Assembly: GCA_018340805.1 (NCBI GenBank)
Contig: JACMZG010000008.1
Span: 20,279,820 to 20,343,819, forward strand
DNA length: 64,000 nt
Source: Microvelia longipes
Taxonomy: Eukaryota > Arthropoda > Insecta > Hemiptera > Veliidae
Reading direction: 5' to 3'
Of the stretch, positions 1-11,460 are shown piece by piece; positions within the stretch are counted from its first letter, which is position 1; the number at the start of each line of letters is the position of its first letter. The notes under the pieces were generated by a model. That model did no database searches, was not told where the DNA came from, and worked only from the letters and a program-made list of their open reading frames with translations. The translations under genes were made by a program, and so were the position numbers.

Positions 1-1150
1 ATTTTTCCCTTTACAACAAAGAAATTAAACATTTACTTTTTTATATCTAATTTATTTTCTACTTTATTTACTTCTACTTATTAGTAAGGCACTAATAATG
101 ATCTGTTAAGATTAAAAGCTGGCTATGTCATTATATTGAATAATTATTAGAGAAGATTGCCTATATCTTTCATTATTGTAGTCTAAAGCTCTATTTTACC
201 TTGTAGCTCTATTTACTTTGTTTCAAGTTACAGCGTAAATTTTATTTCGAAAACAAAACTAATGTATGTTAAATTAAACTAAATGATATGAATAATTAAT
301 GACGTATGTTTATAAGTCTAAAGCAAGCTGACAATCATAAAACCATGCTTCTTTTCCAAAAGGCTTAATAGTTATATGACCATATAATATTACCGTTTAA
401 GCTAGTGTTAACAATAAATTAAGTTCACATCCATTCATATAAATATCTAAAATAAAAATGGGTGTTTTTTTGCAAATACAATGCTCCCCCTCCTTTCAGA
501 AGATACGGAAAAAATAAACAATTGAATAGGATAATCTACATTATATAATTTTAAATAAACTTAAAATTTTATGCATAAAACTATAACAATTATACAACGT
601 ATTATTAAATAACACCAATTAACCGACTTGAAGAATATTTTAAATCAATTAGCATTTATTTGCTTCTCTTTTTAAATCAATTATTAAACTTAACACTTGA
701 ATATATAATAAATTAATAGTAAATAATGATTTATATAACCCAGATCAAGTATTTTTTGCGTTTTAAAACGGACGATTTGTTGGCTGATTTGATTATTATT
801 TGTCTTCATCATTCAATTAATATTGCCTTGTCTTGGGTATTCAATACAATCTTTGTAAAAGATCAATGAACTCCCGAAATTTGGTCAAATGAAAGGAAAA
901 AACAGGTTGAATTTAATTACTATTCATACAATAATTATATTTCTGTAAAATTTATTTTACTTCTTTGCTTTTTAAAAAAAACGAATGACACAGCGAATTG
1001 ATAATATAAATTTTATAATTAAATTGATTTATTATTAAATACACAGGAATTTTATCCTCTTTTCAGGAATACATGTAGGTATAAATATGAAATTGTATGT
1101 CATTAAAAAACAACTTTACTCTTTACTATTTGGGTTTTTTATCGAAACTG
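1..1150. other. AT-rich intergenic stretch, nothing recognised
   Basis: I read both strands for splice-bounded open frames and for repeats seen elsewhere in the window and found neither. The stretch is uniformly AT-rich with short A and T runs only. Confidence 0.5.
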
Positions 1151-1515
1151 TAGTTTAGTGTTACAATAAATTCATTGTTTATGATTATATCAGCTCATAA
1201 TACGATGCCGTTTCGGACTGGAATCCACTACTAGTAGGGTGTGCTAGCATCTGCGTAACAGACCATAACCGATATTTTTGAGGAATGGTAGTTTAGTGTA
1301 AGCCGTGGTGGGAAATGGTATAAGCCACCGAAAAAAACAAGAAATGGTAGTTTAGTATAACAAAAAAAATCATTGTTCATGATGATATCTTATATAGGGT
1401 TAGCTTATTTTATATATAGCTTATCAAGCTTATATTTAGCTTATCTTATATATTAGCTTATATAGGATGCCGTTTTGGGCTGGAATCTACTGGGGTGTAT
1501 TAGTATCTTGGTCGT
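1151..1515. repeat. Diverged local duplication
   Basis: A block starting near GTAGTTTAGTGTTACAATAA at 1151, running through GATGCCGTTTCGGACTGGAA at about 1205, recurs in diverged form from about 1345 to 1510 (GGTAGTTTAGTATAACA, then GATGCCGTTTTGGGCTGGAA). A third short GGTAGTTTAGTGTAA lies near 1287. No coding content is seen. It is probably an old direct duplication or two copies of one dispersed repeat. Confidence 0.55.
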
Positions 1516-1930
1516 ATATTTAAAGCCGCTATATAACGGTTGTAAAAAGGCGTTATTTCTGACAAACAGATTATACGGGGTTATACCCACTATTCCTGAC
1601 TTTGCAACGTATATAAAAACTTTAGATAAGGATAAGTACAAAATCAAATTTATAAACCCTAAAAAATGGAAACTTTGCAGCTTTTCAGAGAATTTCCGAT
1701 AATGATACAGCCGCTTTATTTCCGAAAAAGGGAATACAATATAAATATTTTTAGTTAACTTTACACAGCACAAATAAAAGTAATAAAATAACAATTTGTG
1801 TATTATATAATATATTATAATAACATTATAATATTCATTTTTTAGATAAAAAAACATAACTCTTTTATTAAAACCAAAAAAAAAAAACTTTAAGAATCAA
1901 AACCCAAACAAAAAAAAACAGTAGATTTAT
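1516..1930. other. AT-rich spacer, nothing recognised
   Basis: The overlapping open frames on both strands here are AT-rich, overlap each other antisense and resemble no protein I know. No splice signal frames them. Confidence 0.4.
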
Positions 1931-2180
1931 GTCTTCCGATGGTGAACGCGTAAATGTAGATGAAGAATCCGACGTTTCGCTTCCACTGTGGGAGACATCT
2001 TCAGGGATGTAGAACATCATGGATAGAAACACAATGCTCTACAAAACAGAAAACTTGAGTTCAGTTTTGTAGAGCATTGTGTTTCTATCCATGATGTCCT
2101 ACATCCCTGAAGATGCCTCCCACAGTGTAAGCGAAACGTCGGATTCTTCATCTACATTGACGCGGTCACCACCGGAAGAC
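1931..2180. mobile_element. Foldback element with 117-bp arms (family B)
   Basis: Positions 1931-2047 and 2064-2180 are near-perfect reverse complements separated by a 16-bp loop, so the segment can fold into one long hairpin. Arm mismatches are few. Each arm carries CTGAAGA followed about 19 nt later by GAAACG (right arm 2107-2137, mirrored in the left arm). These are the two halves of a hammerhead-ribozyme-like core, as also seen in Penelope-like element ends. Related single-arm sequence occurs near 3465-3550 and 4570-4710. No protein is encoded. A non-autonomous derivative of a Penelope-like or other foldback element is the likeliest reading, by inference. Confidence 0.75.
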
Positions 2181-2984
2181 CTATTTCTTTATGACAATAA
2201 CCATAGAAGCCTACGCAGTTTATTAAAAAAACAGTATTCTTCTCTAAATCGGAAGAGGGGGTAAGAAAAACTCCAAAACTTTGAAAATGGAAAGGTTTCT
2301 TTCGCGTCAGGTCTCTAAGGTATTTTGTAATCAATAAAATGCCAATCACTAGATCTTTTGAGCGGGTTTAGTAGGTTTGCGAAAACTTCCATTTTCCGCA
2401 ACGCTACCGCAAGCTATTTAAGAACATCCTATACGATTACATAGGTTGGAATTTGAGCTGTCACCACACGCAAGTGACGGACGCATCGCTACCGCAGTAT
2501 TGTAAATGCACCTATTATGTCTTTGGGATTTAATTGGCCCCCTCCATGTAAACTATTACATAAAGATATTCAGACTCAATTCCTTAATTTTTTTGAAGAA
2601 ATAAATTTTGATGACTTAGTTTAAATAATTTAAATTCATTTACCATGGCATCATTATTCGAAGAAGATATAAATTTAAATGGAACCGTTTAGTAATAAAT
2701 AAGTAGTGTAATATGCTGTAACTAACTAATAATTTAATAATATTTTTAAGTCCCAAAGTGAAACCGCCAAGACCTCATATGTTTACAAGCATTATTGGGA
2801 ACCTACGACTATAGACTTCTTCAATTATCTCACAACTTTTTACGCTAGACTTGGCTTTTTTTTATACGCATGTGTTTTTGTTGAGATTGTTAATTACAAG
2901 AAATATATAGATTAAAGAATGAATTGTTTAAAATGCATGTAGAACATCTGTGGAACATGGGAAAATTTAAGGCCCATCAGTAGG
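2181..2984. other. Spacer; first ~50 bp extends family B
   Basis: CTATTTCTTTATGACAATAA and the following 25 bp after 2180 match 4661-4705, so family B extends beyond the foldback arms. The rest, including the GC-richer part at about 2380-2500 with two ACGCTACCGCA or TCGCTACCGCA motifs, shows no gene. Confidence 0.45.
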
Positions 2985-3170
2985 GATACTACTGGAGGGA
3001 TAACACATAAACACGCATACAGTCAGAAAACTTAGTGAAAACCACTCAGGAGGCCTTAAAACACCTGAAACGGATGATTCCGGTGACATCGATTTCGGAT
3101 TTTTAGCAAATTCAATAATTTTTCTTATATACCTACGGGGTAAATGAGGAAATGTAAAAATAGGGAAGCA
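2985..3170 (+). repeat. Dispersed repeat family A, 3' portion
   Basis: The order ACACGCATACAGTCAGAAAAC, AACCACTCAGGAGGCCTTAA, CACCTGAAACGGATGATTCC, CTTATATACCTACGGGGTAA and ATGAGGAAATGTAAAAATAG is shared, in the same order and spacing, with copies near 18.2, 26.2, 46.4 and 48.7 kb. The conserved 3' end and variable 5' extent suggest a retroposed element. No open frame is preserved. Confidence 0.75.
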
Positions 3171-3464
3171 GAACTTGATAAACGTTTAAACAACTATTAT
3201 TGACGCGCGTGAAAAGATAAGTATTACTAGACACACGAAACTAATTAAATCTATACTTAGATCTCAAAAAATGTTTAGATTATCCAATTTTCAAGTGCTT
3301 ACTTTGATAAGCTTCTGGAAATTCAAACAAGATAAGCCTCGAACAATTAAATAAAGTTATAGTTGATTGAACTTTAAATTTAACTTTAAATTTCATTAAT
3401 AAACACAAATTTATCTCAAGCTTAAAATAAGAGTTCATCAATTTTTTAAAGAAGGTTCAGATTT

Positions 3465-3550
3465 TATAGCAGGGACCACGACGATGTGTGGGAGGAATCT
3501 TTATGTATAGGTCATCATGGATGAAAACACAATGCTTCACAAAATATGTA
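3465..3550 (-). repeat. Family B fragment (reverse orientation)
   Basis: The complement reads TTTTGTGAAGCATTGTGTTT, TCATCCATGATGACCTA and CCTCCCACACATCG, matching the inner part of the 2064-2140 arm of the foldback at 1931-2180 with scattered substitutions. Confidence 0.55.
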
Positions 3551-4569
3551 AACATTAAGTAATTAACTTTAATGCTATTATAATTAATAATTATAACAAT
3601 TATCATTTCAATTATCCTTTTACCGAATTCCCAAAGGAAAAATAAGCTTATGAGATTGATTTTTTTGTAAATACGAGAATGTTTTAGAAAAGTCTATGAA
3701 TTAAGAACGCGTGTCCGTTCAACCTAATTGATGTTTTCTAAGGTTTCCCTCGATTTTAAAGGAAAATGCCAGGTAAAATTTTGATTAATCAAAAGTCAGT
3801 CCACTGACTGCATAGGAAGCCCTCTTTGACACTCCTGCAAAATCTCTTTACAATATAAACCTATTCAAAACACCATAAAAAATATCATCTTTTGAAAATC
3901 CAGCAAAAAAATAAAAATTAAAATACCCAAACCAATAAATTGTAAATTATCCTTAACTCAAACAAACATCCTCATACCCCAAAAAATAACCGAATTTCAT
4001 ACCAAAATAACTAAATAAATAGAATTAAATTAAAGAGGCACAAATTACCCAAAATCAATAAATAAAATATGGCTCCGGTTTACACAAATAAATATTGTAT
4101 ACTTTTTCCAATAAAGAACTTGTTTAAAAAAATGAATTAAAAAATGATCAATTATGTTTTTATTGGTTCACGTAAACATCTATGGCCAAAAAATAAGCGT
4201 CTAGATATTAATTACAGAGATTCTTTTTGCATATATTTCTATATTTTATGAAATTAGACAAAATAAAGGTTAAAAAAGAAACTAGGTTTTTGTTCAAGTG
4301 ATCGCGATTGAACAGGGTGCAAAAAAATTAATTAGAATTAATTGTCAATTATTACATTTTATTAAATCGATTTAATTAACTCTTAAATCTGAAGATGCTG
4401 CATGAAATCAAACTAATAAAAAATTTATAATTTATAACCATATAAACATTTAGCCATGAATACAATTTTTTGAATTTATTACTAGGGGGGGGGACGAGGT
4501 GGACAAGGGTACTGCCAAGTACCATACATCTATAATAGGGTTCCGCGGGACTCTAGAGTTTGCATATTC
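3551..4569. other. AT-rich spacer, nothing recognised
   Basis: There are no splice-bounded frames. A run of eight or nine G at about 4487 and short AT-rich direct repeats are the only structure seen. Confidence 0.4.
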
Positions 4570-4710
4570 CTGTGTACAGCACTGTGTTTTCATCTATTAT
4601 GTCCTCCCAGAGGGAAGCGAAATGTCGGATCCACCATTTAAATAGTCAACACCTGAAGACCTAACTCTTTATGACAATTACTCTAAAAGCCTGCAAAGTT
4701 TATTAATTTT
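4570..4710 (+). repeat. Family B fragment (forward)
   Basis: GCACTGTGTTTTCATCTATT, GTCCTCCCAGAGGGAAGCGA, AATGTCGGATCCACC and ACCTGAAGACCTAACTCTTT follow the same order as 2078-2190 in the right arm and flank of the foldback element. The CTGANGA half of the core motif is lost in this copy. Confidence 0.6.
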
Positions 4711-4856
4711 TTTAATGGGGAAAAATATACTGAACAGGGTTGTGTATCTCTCTCTAACAAGGCGTTTTAAGCATCACTTAAAATAATAATTGCTGAACGT
4801 TTAAGTGGCATGCAGAAGATCTCAAGTTCATATTCTAGAGGATAAAGATTCGTTTT

Positions 4857-4940
<84 letters not shown>

Positions 4941-4995
4941 AATATGGATATATATATATATATAATGTGTGTGTGTGTGTGTATATATATATGTG

Positions 4996-5027
<32 letters not shown>

Positions 5028-5042
5028 ATATATATATATGTA
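4857..5042. repeat. TA-dinucleotide microsatellite with a short GT tract
   Basis: Almost uninterrupted (TA)n with small TAA phase breaks, and one (GT)n segment near 4965-4985. The tyrosine-isoleucine frames it opens on both strands are artefacts of the repeat. Confidence 0.95.
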
Positions 5043-5639
5043 ATGTATGTGGTAATTTTTAAATATTTTCATTAAAAACCTAGTGAAAATCTCTTGCCCT
5101 AATTGCTTGCAATATTAGATTATACCATAAATTACAATTGCATTGATACATTCACACTCTAATTACTGTGTAAAAAAAAGAATTCTGACACTAAATATAT
5201 TTTCGTAATTAATGTTTGTTAATATGTGAGATATCTACATCTAATCTCCTTTAAAACATGTATGTATGTCAAGGATAAACTATTATTACCAAACCCGTTG
5301 TGAACAATTAGTGCAACATTAATATAGAGCTATCGTTAAGTAATAATAGTTGCATTTAAGCTTAATTCATTGTTTGGTTTACAATTTCCAAGCTCAAAAA
5401 TCCAAAACACATTGCATACATAGTAATATCCTAGCTACAGGTGGTTGAGGAAAGATGGAGTTGTAGAGGTAGGTCATGCCCAGGATAATACTGATAAACC
5501 TCAGCCTTAACGCACTGAAATTATTGCTAAATATCCTGACATTTGAAATATTTTCTTTAAATTTTATAAATTAAATTTCTTTAAATGAATATTATTATTA
5601 TATTTTATTATTGTATTATATTTTTGTTAATTCGATTTT
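5043..5639. other. AT-rich spacer, nothing recognised
   Basis: No repeat shared with the rest of the window and no supportable exon were found. Confidence 0.4.
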
Positions 5640-6000
5640 TTTGGTAAAACGTCATATTTTTATCATATGTAATCAATTTTTTACTTTTCCTCAGTGTTAC
5701 TCTACTGTGTTTGCAAAAAAATCCGAAACAGCTGTTTTTAAAGCCTACTGAGTGGTTTTCACAAAATTGTCTGTCTGTATTTGTATGTATGTCTGTTGTC
5801 ATCGTAGCTCCCAGTTAATTTTTGCTAGAGAGTTGATAATTTGTGCAAAAATCAGTCTATAAGTGTAGTTGCAAAAATCTATAACCGGGATGCCACAAGC
5901 ATTTTCCGTTTCAGTTGTTTTAGGATCTTCTGAGTAGTTGTGACAAATGTGTCTGTCTGTATGTGTGTGATAGTGCAAGAGCTAGGCCTAAAAAATGCGA
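5640..6000 (-). repeat. Two adjacent reverse copies of repeat family A
   Basis: Two tandem reverse-strand pieces, about 5690-5800 and 5895-5990, read on the complement as CAGACAGACAATTTTGTGAA, AACCACTCAGTAGGC and so on. This is the conserved middle of family A. They sit about 200 bp apart in the same orientation, so either one insertion went beside another or the segment was duplicated locally. Confidence 0.65.
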
Positions 6001-8800
6001 CTCATTTTGTACTATTGAAATTTTTCTGGAAAATACGCCTTAAATTATGAAGGAAAATCATTCTCTGCCAATCCTGAGTGGAGCCGTGCATATGAATGCG
6101 CTCGCTCAAAATATTAGAAAATCGCACAAATTCCAGTTTTCTTGCAATAAGTGGTTCCCTGCAGGTCGTTTGCAAAACATAAAGAGGACATTTTTTAAAG
6201 CTTATAAAATTTTCTATAAAACGAGTGTTATAGAGTCTGACTCGTAAAAGTTTTATGAATATAACTAAATTGTGTTAAATAACTAGTTAATATGGTAATT
6301 CCTTGATGTCTTTATCAAAATAACAGTTAACCTAGATTTACAGAGCTTAGAATAGTCTATTTAGGCTCTGTTCTCAAACCTGCTGTGTTATCCCTAGACC
6401 TAGATCTTACAACATCCCTATCACGCATACCTCTGTGGCACGCACTTCGACAGTAACTCACTTCTCTTACGTCCTAGCAACCAATGTCGCTAATGTATTT
6501 CCAGTCATGAATAAAGATAGTAAATAGTTTAACAAATAAAACATGAAAAACAGGAAATTCGAATAATATTAAGACGAAAATTAGGCTATGGCAGCATAAA
6601 CGTATTTGTTTTGATTTAGTAAACTAGTGCGATAAAATTTCTAATTATCAAGTCCCGTTAATTGTACCATAGAAGTTGGAGAGGTTGAGCTAAAGGGAAA
6701 TTGAAATGAATCGAATATTTTACTATTTGGTATTTGGTATTGTAACTTAACAGTTTGCCTACTTGGGCGTGATCGTATACGCAGATTCCGAAACTATTTC
6801 GGAGGTTCACATCTAGCTTTACTCTTAGTTTATGAATTGTATTTGTTATAAAATTACTTCTCCAACTTTAATTAACACTTTAATTAATCCACCTGAGGGC
6901 GTTACTGCAGGATGAATATCTTGGTGGCACTAAAACGGGCATTTAATTTATTACATTTATGTGTCATTTACTGATGAAAACTCACTAAAATTAACTTTGT
7001 CCTTCACCCCAAACATTTGATCGCCCCCACAAAACTATTAAACAACCCCCCAAGGGAGCAATATCGTCCTCGATAAGAACCTCTTTTCTTAAAAATAGAA
7101 AATAGGTAATAAATACAGAAGAAGTTATAAAAAACAGTTATTAATTGTTCATAAATAAGCATTAACTCTAGAACCCCTGACTTCTATCCTAAATTGACCC
7201 AATATTTACCTTACACCTTTTCTAATTTTAACTCCACTTAATTCAAACTCAGTTTGATGTCAAATGACTTAAAATAAGGCCACCATTTCATAAGTACAAT
7301 TTCAACATACTATTCAAACTGCTCTTCCATTTTTAGCTCCAAATATAGAATTTAAATTAAAATAGGACCGCCGTTTAAAGCGTTAGATATTTTGCTTAAA
7401 CCGGAGATATTTTCTTTTAATTGGTTATCGCTCCCTTTTGAGCCTCTATACTGCTTTTGATTGCTTTAAATTCCCTGCTAGAAGGGTATATTTACACCTA
7501 GTTGACAGAAATGATCTATAACTGCGGCAGCCGATTCTGATTATTCAATTGTTCTCTTGACTAGAAAGAAAACGATTATTTCATTATTGATTATTTTAAT
7601 TGTTCTAGAAAAGAAGAGACGCTAAGTATTGAGATATACATATTTCTGCTCTAATAGTGAGATCGAAACCAACCAAGTGTCAAAAATAAAGCGCATCGAA
7701 CCAACCAATAAAGTGCATTAGAGGTGGATGCACGACCAAAGGCGGAAAATAACTAGTTCGAATTAAAACATAATTTTTCGAATAGCTTTTAACTCCAACC
7801 ATCTGTAGAAGCCACGAACCTAGTCACTGATCACAACTAGAAGCTGGGCCATCCACGAGCGTAAGTAATGTCTTTTTTGTCGTATTTAGCATGACAGCTC
7901 TAGTCCCACATGCCACTTTTTGCTGTCTTATTGATAATTTCCAACGCCCTAAGTCCAATCGGTGATTTGAAACCAGATGTATTATCATAGCAAAAATTAT
8001 TGTAATTTAGTACACCAGTTAATTGAGGACTATCTAATATTGCCTCCTCCACGAGAACATCCTTCGAAGTGTTAGAACAAGGATTCCTGTATTCATACAA
8101 GATCAATAATTCTCTTTCATGAAATGTGCCTTTCATAAAATAGGTATTTAATATAAATGCTCTTTATAGAATTTTTAATATTATCATAACTTCAATCTTT
8201 TATAATAGAATGAGTTTTACTTCTTTCAAAATCCTTAAAATCCTGATTATGGATGGTAATATTCTATTATGATTGCAATATTATGCAAGTTGGCAACAAT
8301 GTCTAGGTCTTCTTTTAGTTTTATACCATGAGTTGTGGATGTCAGTGTTGTCCTTTAGTTTTCGCTACTTGAATACACAAAGCTTATTATAAGGCTGGGC
8401 GGCATTGACCCAACCTAAGTAAGTCTATATAATTGTTTATATTGACAAATCAATTCCATGGTCATTTTAATTAGCAGTAATGTGATATTACAATGATATT
8501 AGCAGCAGTATTTCTGCTGTGTGTTTTTGACTGAACGAACTTCTCATCGGAAAAATGTCAAAGAATCAAAAAACGTTGATTTTTAAGAAAGTGGACGTTG
8601 TTCAACGATAAATTACATACCATGCTGACTTTTAATATGCAATGCATGAACATAATTGCTAAGTTATAATATGGATAAGCACCTTAATGTTTCATCCCAT
8701 CAGCCAATATGTACTTAAAGTTATCTTAAATAGAAAGCCGATGTAATTTTGGATGTCATGATAAGTGAATATTATTCAAAATCGCATTCTTCAAATTTAT
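6001..8800. other. Intergenic sequence without a recognised gene
   Basis: Two open frames (6047-6247 plus, 66 codons; 7900-8136 minus, 78 codons) were examined. Neither has a recognisable domain, flanking splice signals fitting its phase, or composition above background. I see nothing else. Confidence 0.4.
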
Positions 8801-10299
8801 TGTTTTAACTATAAGTTGTAAAAAGACGAACCGCTGTGCTGCGCTGGTTAGAGAATAATGTGACCATATCATCTAGTATACACAATAGAATGTACCGAAG
8901 GAATTTACATAAAGAGGCGATTAAGATGATTCGGTGTTTCTTTGTTCTCGGCTCAGTGAACAGATTCGCTAAACTATTTTCTTTTAGTTGTCCTGCGAGT
9001 CCTGTATAATAGACAAGGTCTGTAAAGGATATCTTTACGTAGTCAGGTCCTTGCACAATCATTCTCCTATCTACCTGGGTCCCAACTTTAAGATTCGCTA
9101 ATCTATTATACTTATGAACGGTCTTCAATTTTGAGGTTCTAAAATAGTTTTATAAAGTGTTAAGTTCACCTATGGGAAGACAATGAAAATCCTGCAATAT
9201 CATGATCCTGCAGAAAAAGCCTTGTGAGGTCCTATAAAGAGACTTAATTTACAGTCTTTGGCATTTTTATACTCAGAGTCAGTGAGATAAGTGGATCCTT
9301 ACATTATTAACAAGCTGAGTCGTATAAGCGAGTACTCAGCTTGATGCCTACGACTTGAGTTCAGTATTTTACCAAGGTACGAAAATATTATAGTTGCTTT
9401 ATGTTTACGATTACAAGAGGCTAATAAGAGTAGTTTGTGATCAATATTTCTTTTTTTAACTTATTTTGTTTACTTGCTTCTCACATTCTCAGTTGCTATG
9501 TGCCATTTCATTTTTTGCTCCTATTATATATTCTTCAGACTGTCCCCACACTCAGATTTAATTATCTTGTGGTTGTTGTACGGTATATTTATTCTGTAGG
9601 GTCAAACATTCAGTCTTATAAATCGTTTCAAGTGGAAACTTTCCACTGGAAAGTACAGGAAAATTAAGTCTACGAGGCATAAGAGGCATTTTTTGGATCC
9701 TAATGTCTTCGTAGTTTATTATGGTGCCAGGTAAAGGAGCATAGATATGTCATATGCGAAGACAGAATATTTTCATTTGCTAGATCCTGATAAAAAGTTC
9801 TGTTCTCGTATATTTCATATCTGTGAACCTTTTACTTGGCACCATAGTAAATTTAAATTAATATCTATACAGCACCAATTTGTACTTTTTATACATTTCA
9901 CATTCCAAATAATGTTAATTTGTAATAAAATTATCACCATATTCCTGTCCCTCTGAGAACCAACAGTTGTTCCCAGAGGGACGACAATTATCGTTAGTAC
10001 TTTTTTGCAAGGAGTAAAATTCCTATCCGATTTTGAAACATCTCCTTTATCTGATAGGTAAAATGTTTTTCCTTTTTAGAGGAAAATAAATTTACCTCTA
10101 GAGGCACTTTTGTGATATTGCAGTTAGGTCCACATTCCGCTACAAAGCTCAGGGTCATTTATATGGCTCAATACTGTGTAGTGGTTTAGATCGGAGAAAG
10201 GGGATGTACAGTAGGTTTAGTATAATCATAAGTGGTTTCTCATTGAATTATTTATGAAAATACAGGATTAACTTGAAAAAAATCGGGGACACGGTACCT
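8801..10299. other. Intergenic sequence without a recognised gene
   Basis: It contains an unrecognised 107-codon minus frame (8805-9128) and several small hairpins: AAGCTGAGT paired with ACTCAGCTT at about 9311-9342, and GTCCCTCTGAGAAC paired with GTTCCCAGAGGGAC at about 9947-9983. None has flanking context that suggests a gene. Confidence 0.4.
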
Positions 10300-10625
10300 C
10301 AGAACTGTTTACCGGATTTGGACTGGTTTCGTTCGTCCTCAGACTGTGATGATCTAAAGTATAAGGTAGTATCTTATGTATATATCTAAAGTATAAGGTG
10401 GTATCTACAGTATATATCTAAGGTATAAGGTAGTATATCTAAAGTATATCTCTAAAGTATAAGGAGGTATTACTTCAGTCTCTGCATTTGATCTCAAAAT
10501 AAAGCAGTTATCTAAGACATAAGGTGTTATAACATCAGAATCGCTTGGCTCGTTTGTCTCGATTGTCATGATTACCCGATGCTGACAGTGGCATTACTTC
10601 GGTCTCGCTACGGGTGACCTTAGAA
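10300..10625 (+). repeat. Degenerate tandem of a TAAGGTAGTAT-type motif
   Basis: CTAAAGTATAAGGTAGTAT and variants repeat about every 30-45 bp between 10354 and 10470. They run into TTACTTCAGTCTC and CGCTTGGCTCGTTTGTCTC blocks like those near 16560-16640 and 45700-45760. It starts with CGGGGACACGGTACCTCAGA, matching the start of the long family A copy at 25500. It is probably the 5' region of a family A relative. Confidence 0.5.
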
Positions 10626-10934
10626 TTATAAGTTATCCAATCTAGAGTGTATGTTATTATATTCTTGTAAACTCATCATGTTCAGTCTAAGAAATATTTC
10701 TTATTTCATAAACAATCAGATTCTAAACATTAATGAGATCGATTTTTGTACAAAGTTTCATCTCGATCCGATAAAACGTACGAAACACAAATATGCATCG
10801 CTTTTTCAAAATGCCGACTATTACACCCGCCAAAAAATGGTTTCCACCCCTTCCCCCTTCTAACTAATCAGGTATCGACAACCGGAGACGTATAGACGAC
10901 CGAAGGGAGATAAAATATTAGGTAAAAGTTTCAT

Positions 10935-11460
10935 TCTATATTTTTTTTATATACACTATAACTAAGGTAATGCTAAGCAAAGACATGAAAGCGAGCCCAA
11001 GAATATTATGTTATGTTTTTACTCTTTACTATAAAATTAGGAACTGATTAACAGACACATAAAGGCGAGCGAAGTTAGCCCTAATGTTTTTTTTTAATTA
11101 TACACTCATAAAAAGTTACGAGTAAGCTAACACATAAAGGCGAGCTCTAGAATGTTATATTTTTACTCTAAGCTTGTAAAATTAGGTACTGTATATATTA
11201 AACATATATCGTACAAAAAGACGAGCAGAGCGAGGGCTCGAGTTTTATGTTTTGTTTTAATTTTTTTCTATAATTAGGTATCGACAAACAAACACATAAA
11301 GGGGCGAGCTAAGCGAGCCCTAATGTTTATTTAATTATATAGTCGTAAAATGTTACGAGTAAACTAACACATAAAAGCGAGCGAAGCGAACCCTAGAATG
11401 TTATGTTATGTTTTTACTCTATGCTTTAAAATTAGGTACTAATAAACATATACAGAAAGG
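10935..11460 (+). repeat. Short satellite of alternating ~77-bp half units
   Basis: The box CACATAAAGGCGAGC or a close variant recurs at about 10984, 11058, 11133, 11212, 11294 and 11369, every 74-82 bp. Alternate intervals share one of two sequences, one with CTAGAATGTTATGTTATG and AAAATTAGGTACT, the other with CCTAATGTTT and GTTACGAGTAA. The real repeat is therefore a dimer of about 155 bp. Most boxes contain all or part of the near-palindrome GCGAGCGAAGCGAGCC. Confidence 0.75.

Noticed and set aside
7900..8136. 78-codon minus-strand frame as a transposase fragment
   Set aside because: The peptide has a faintly protein-like middle (SKDVLVEEAILDSPQ), but no motif of a known transposase could be named.
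8805..9128. 107-codon minus-strand frame as a gene
   Set aside because: No domain, no splice context, no composition difference from flanks.
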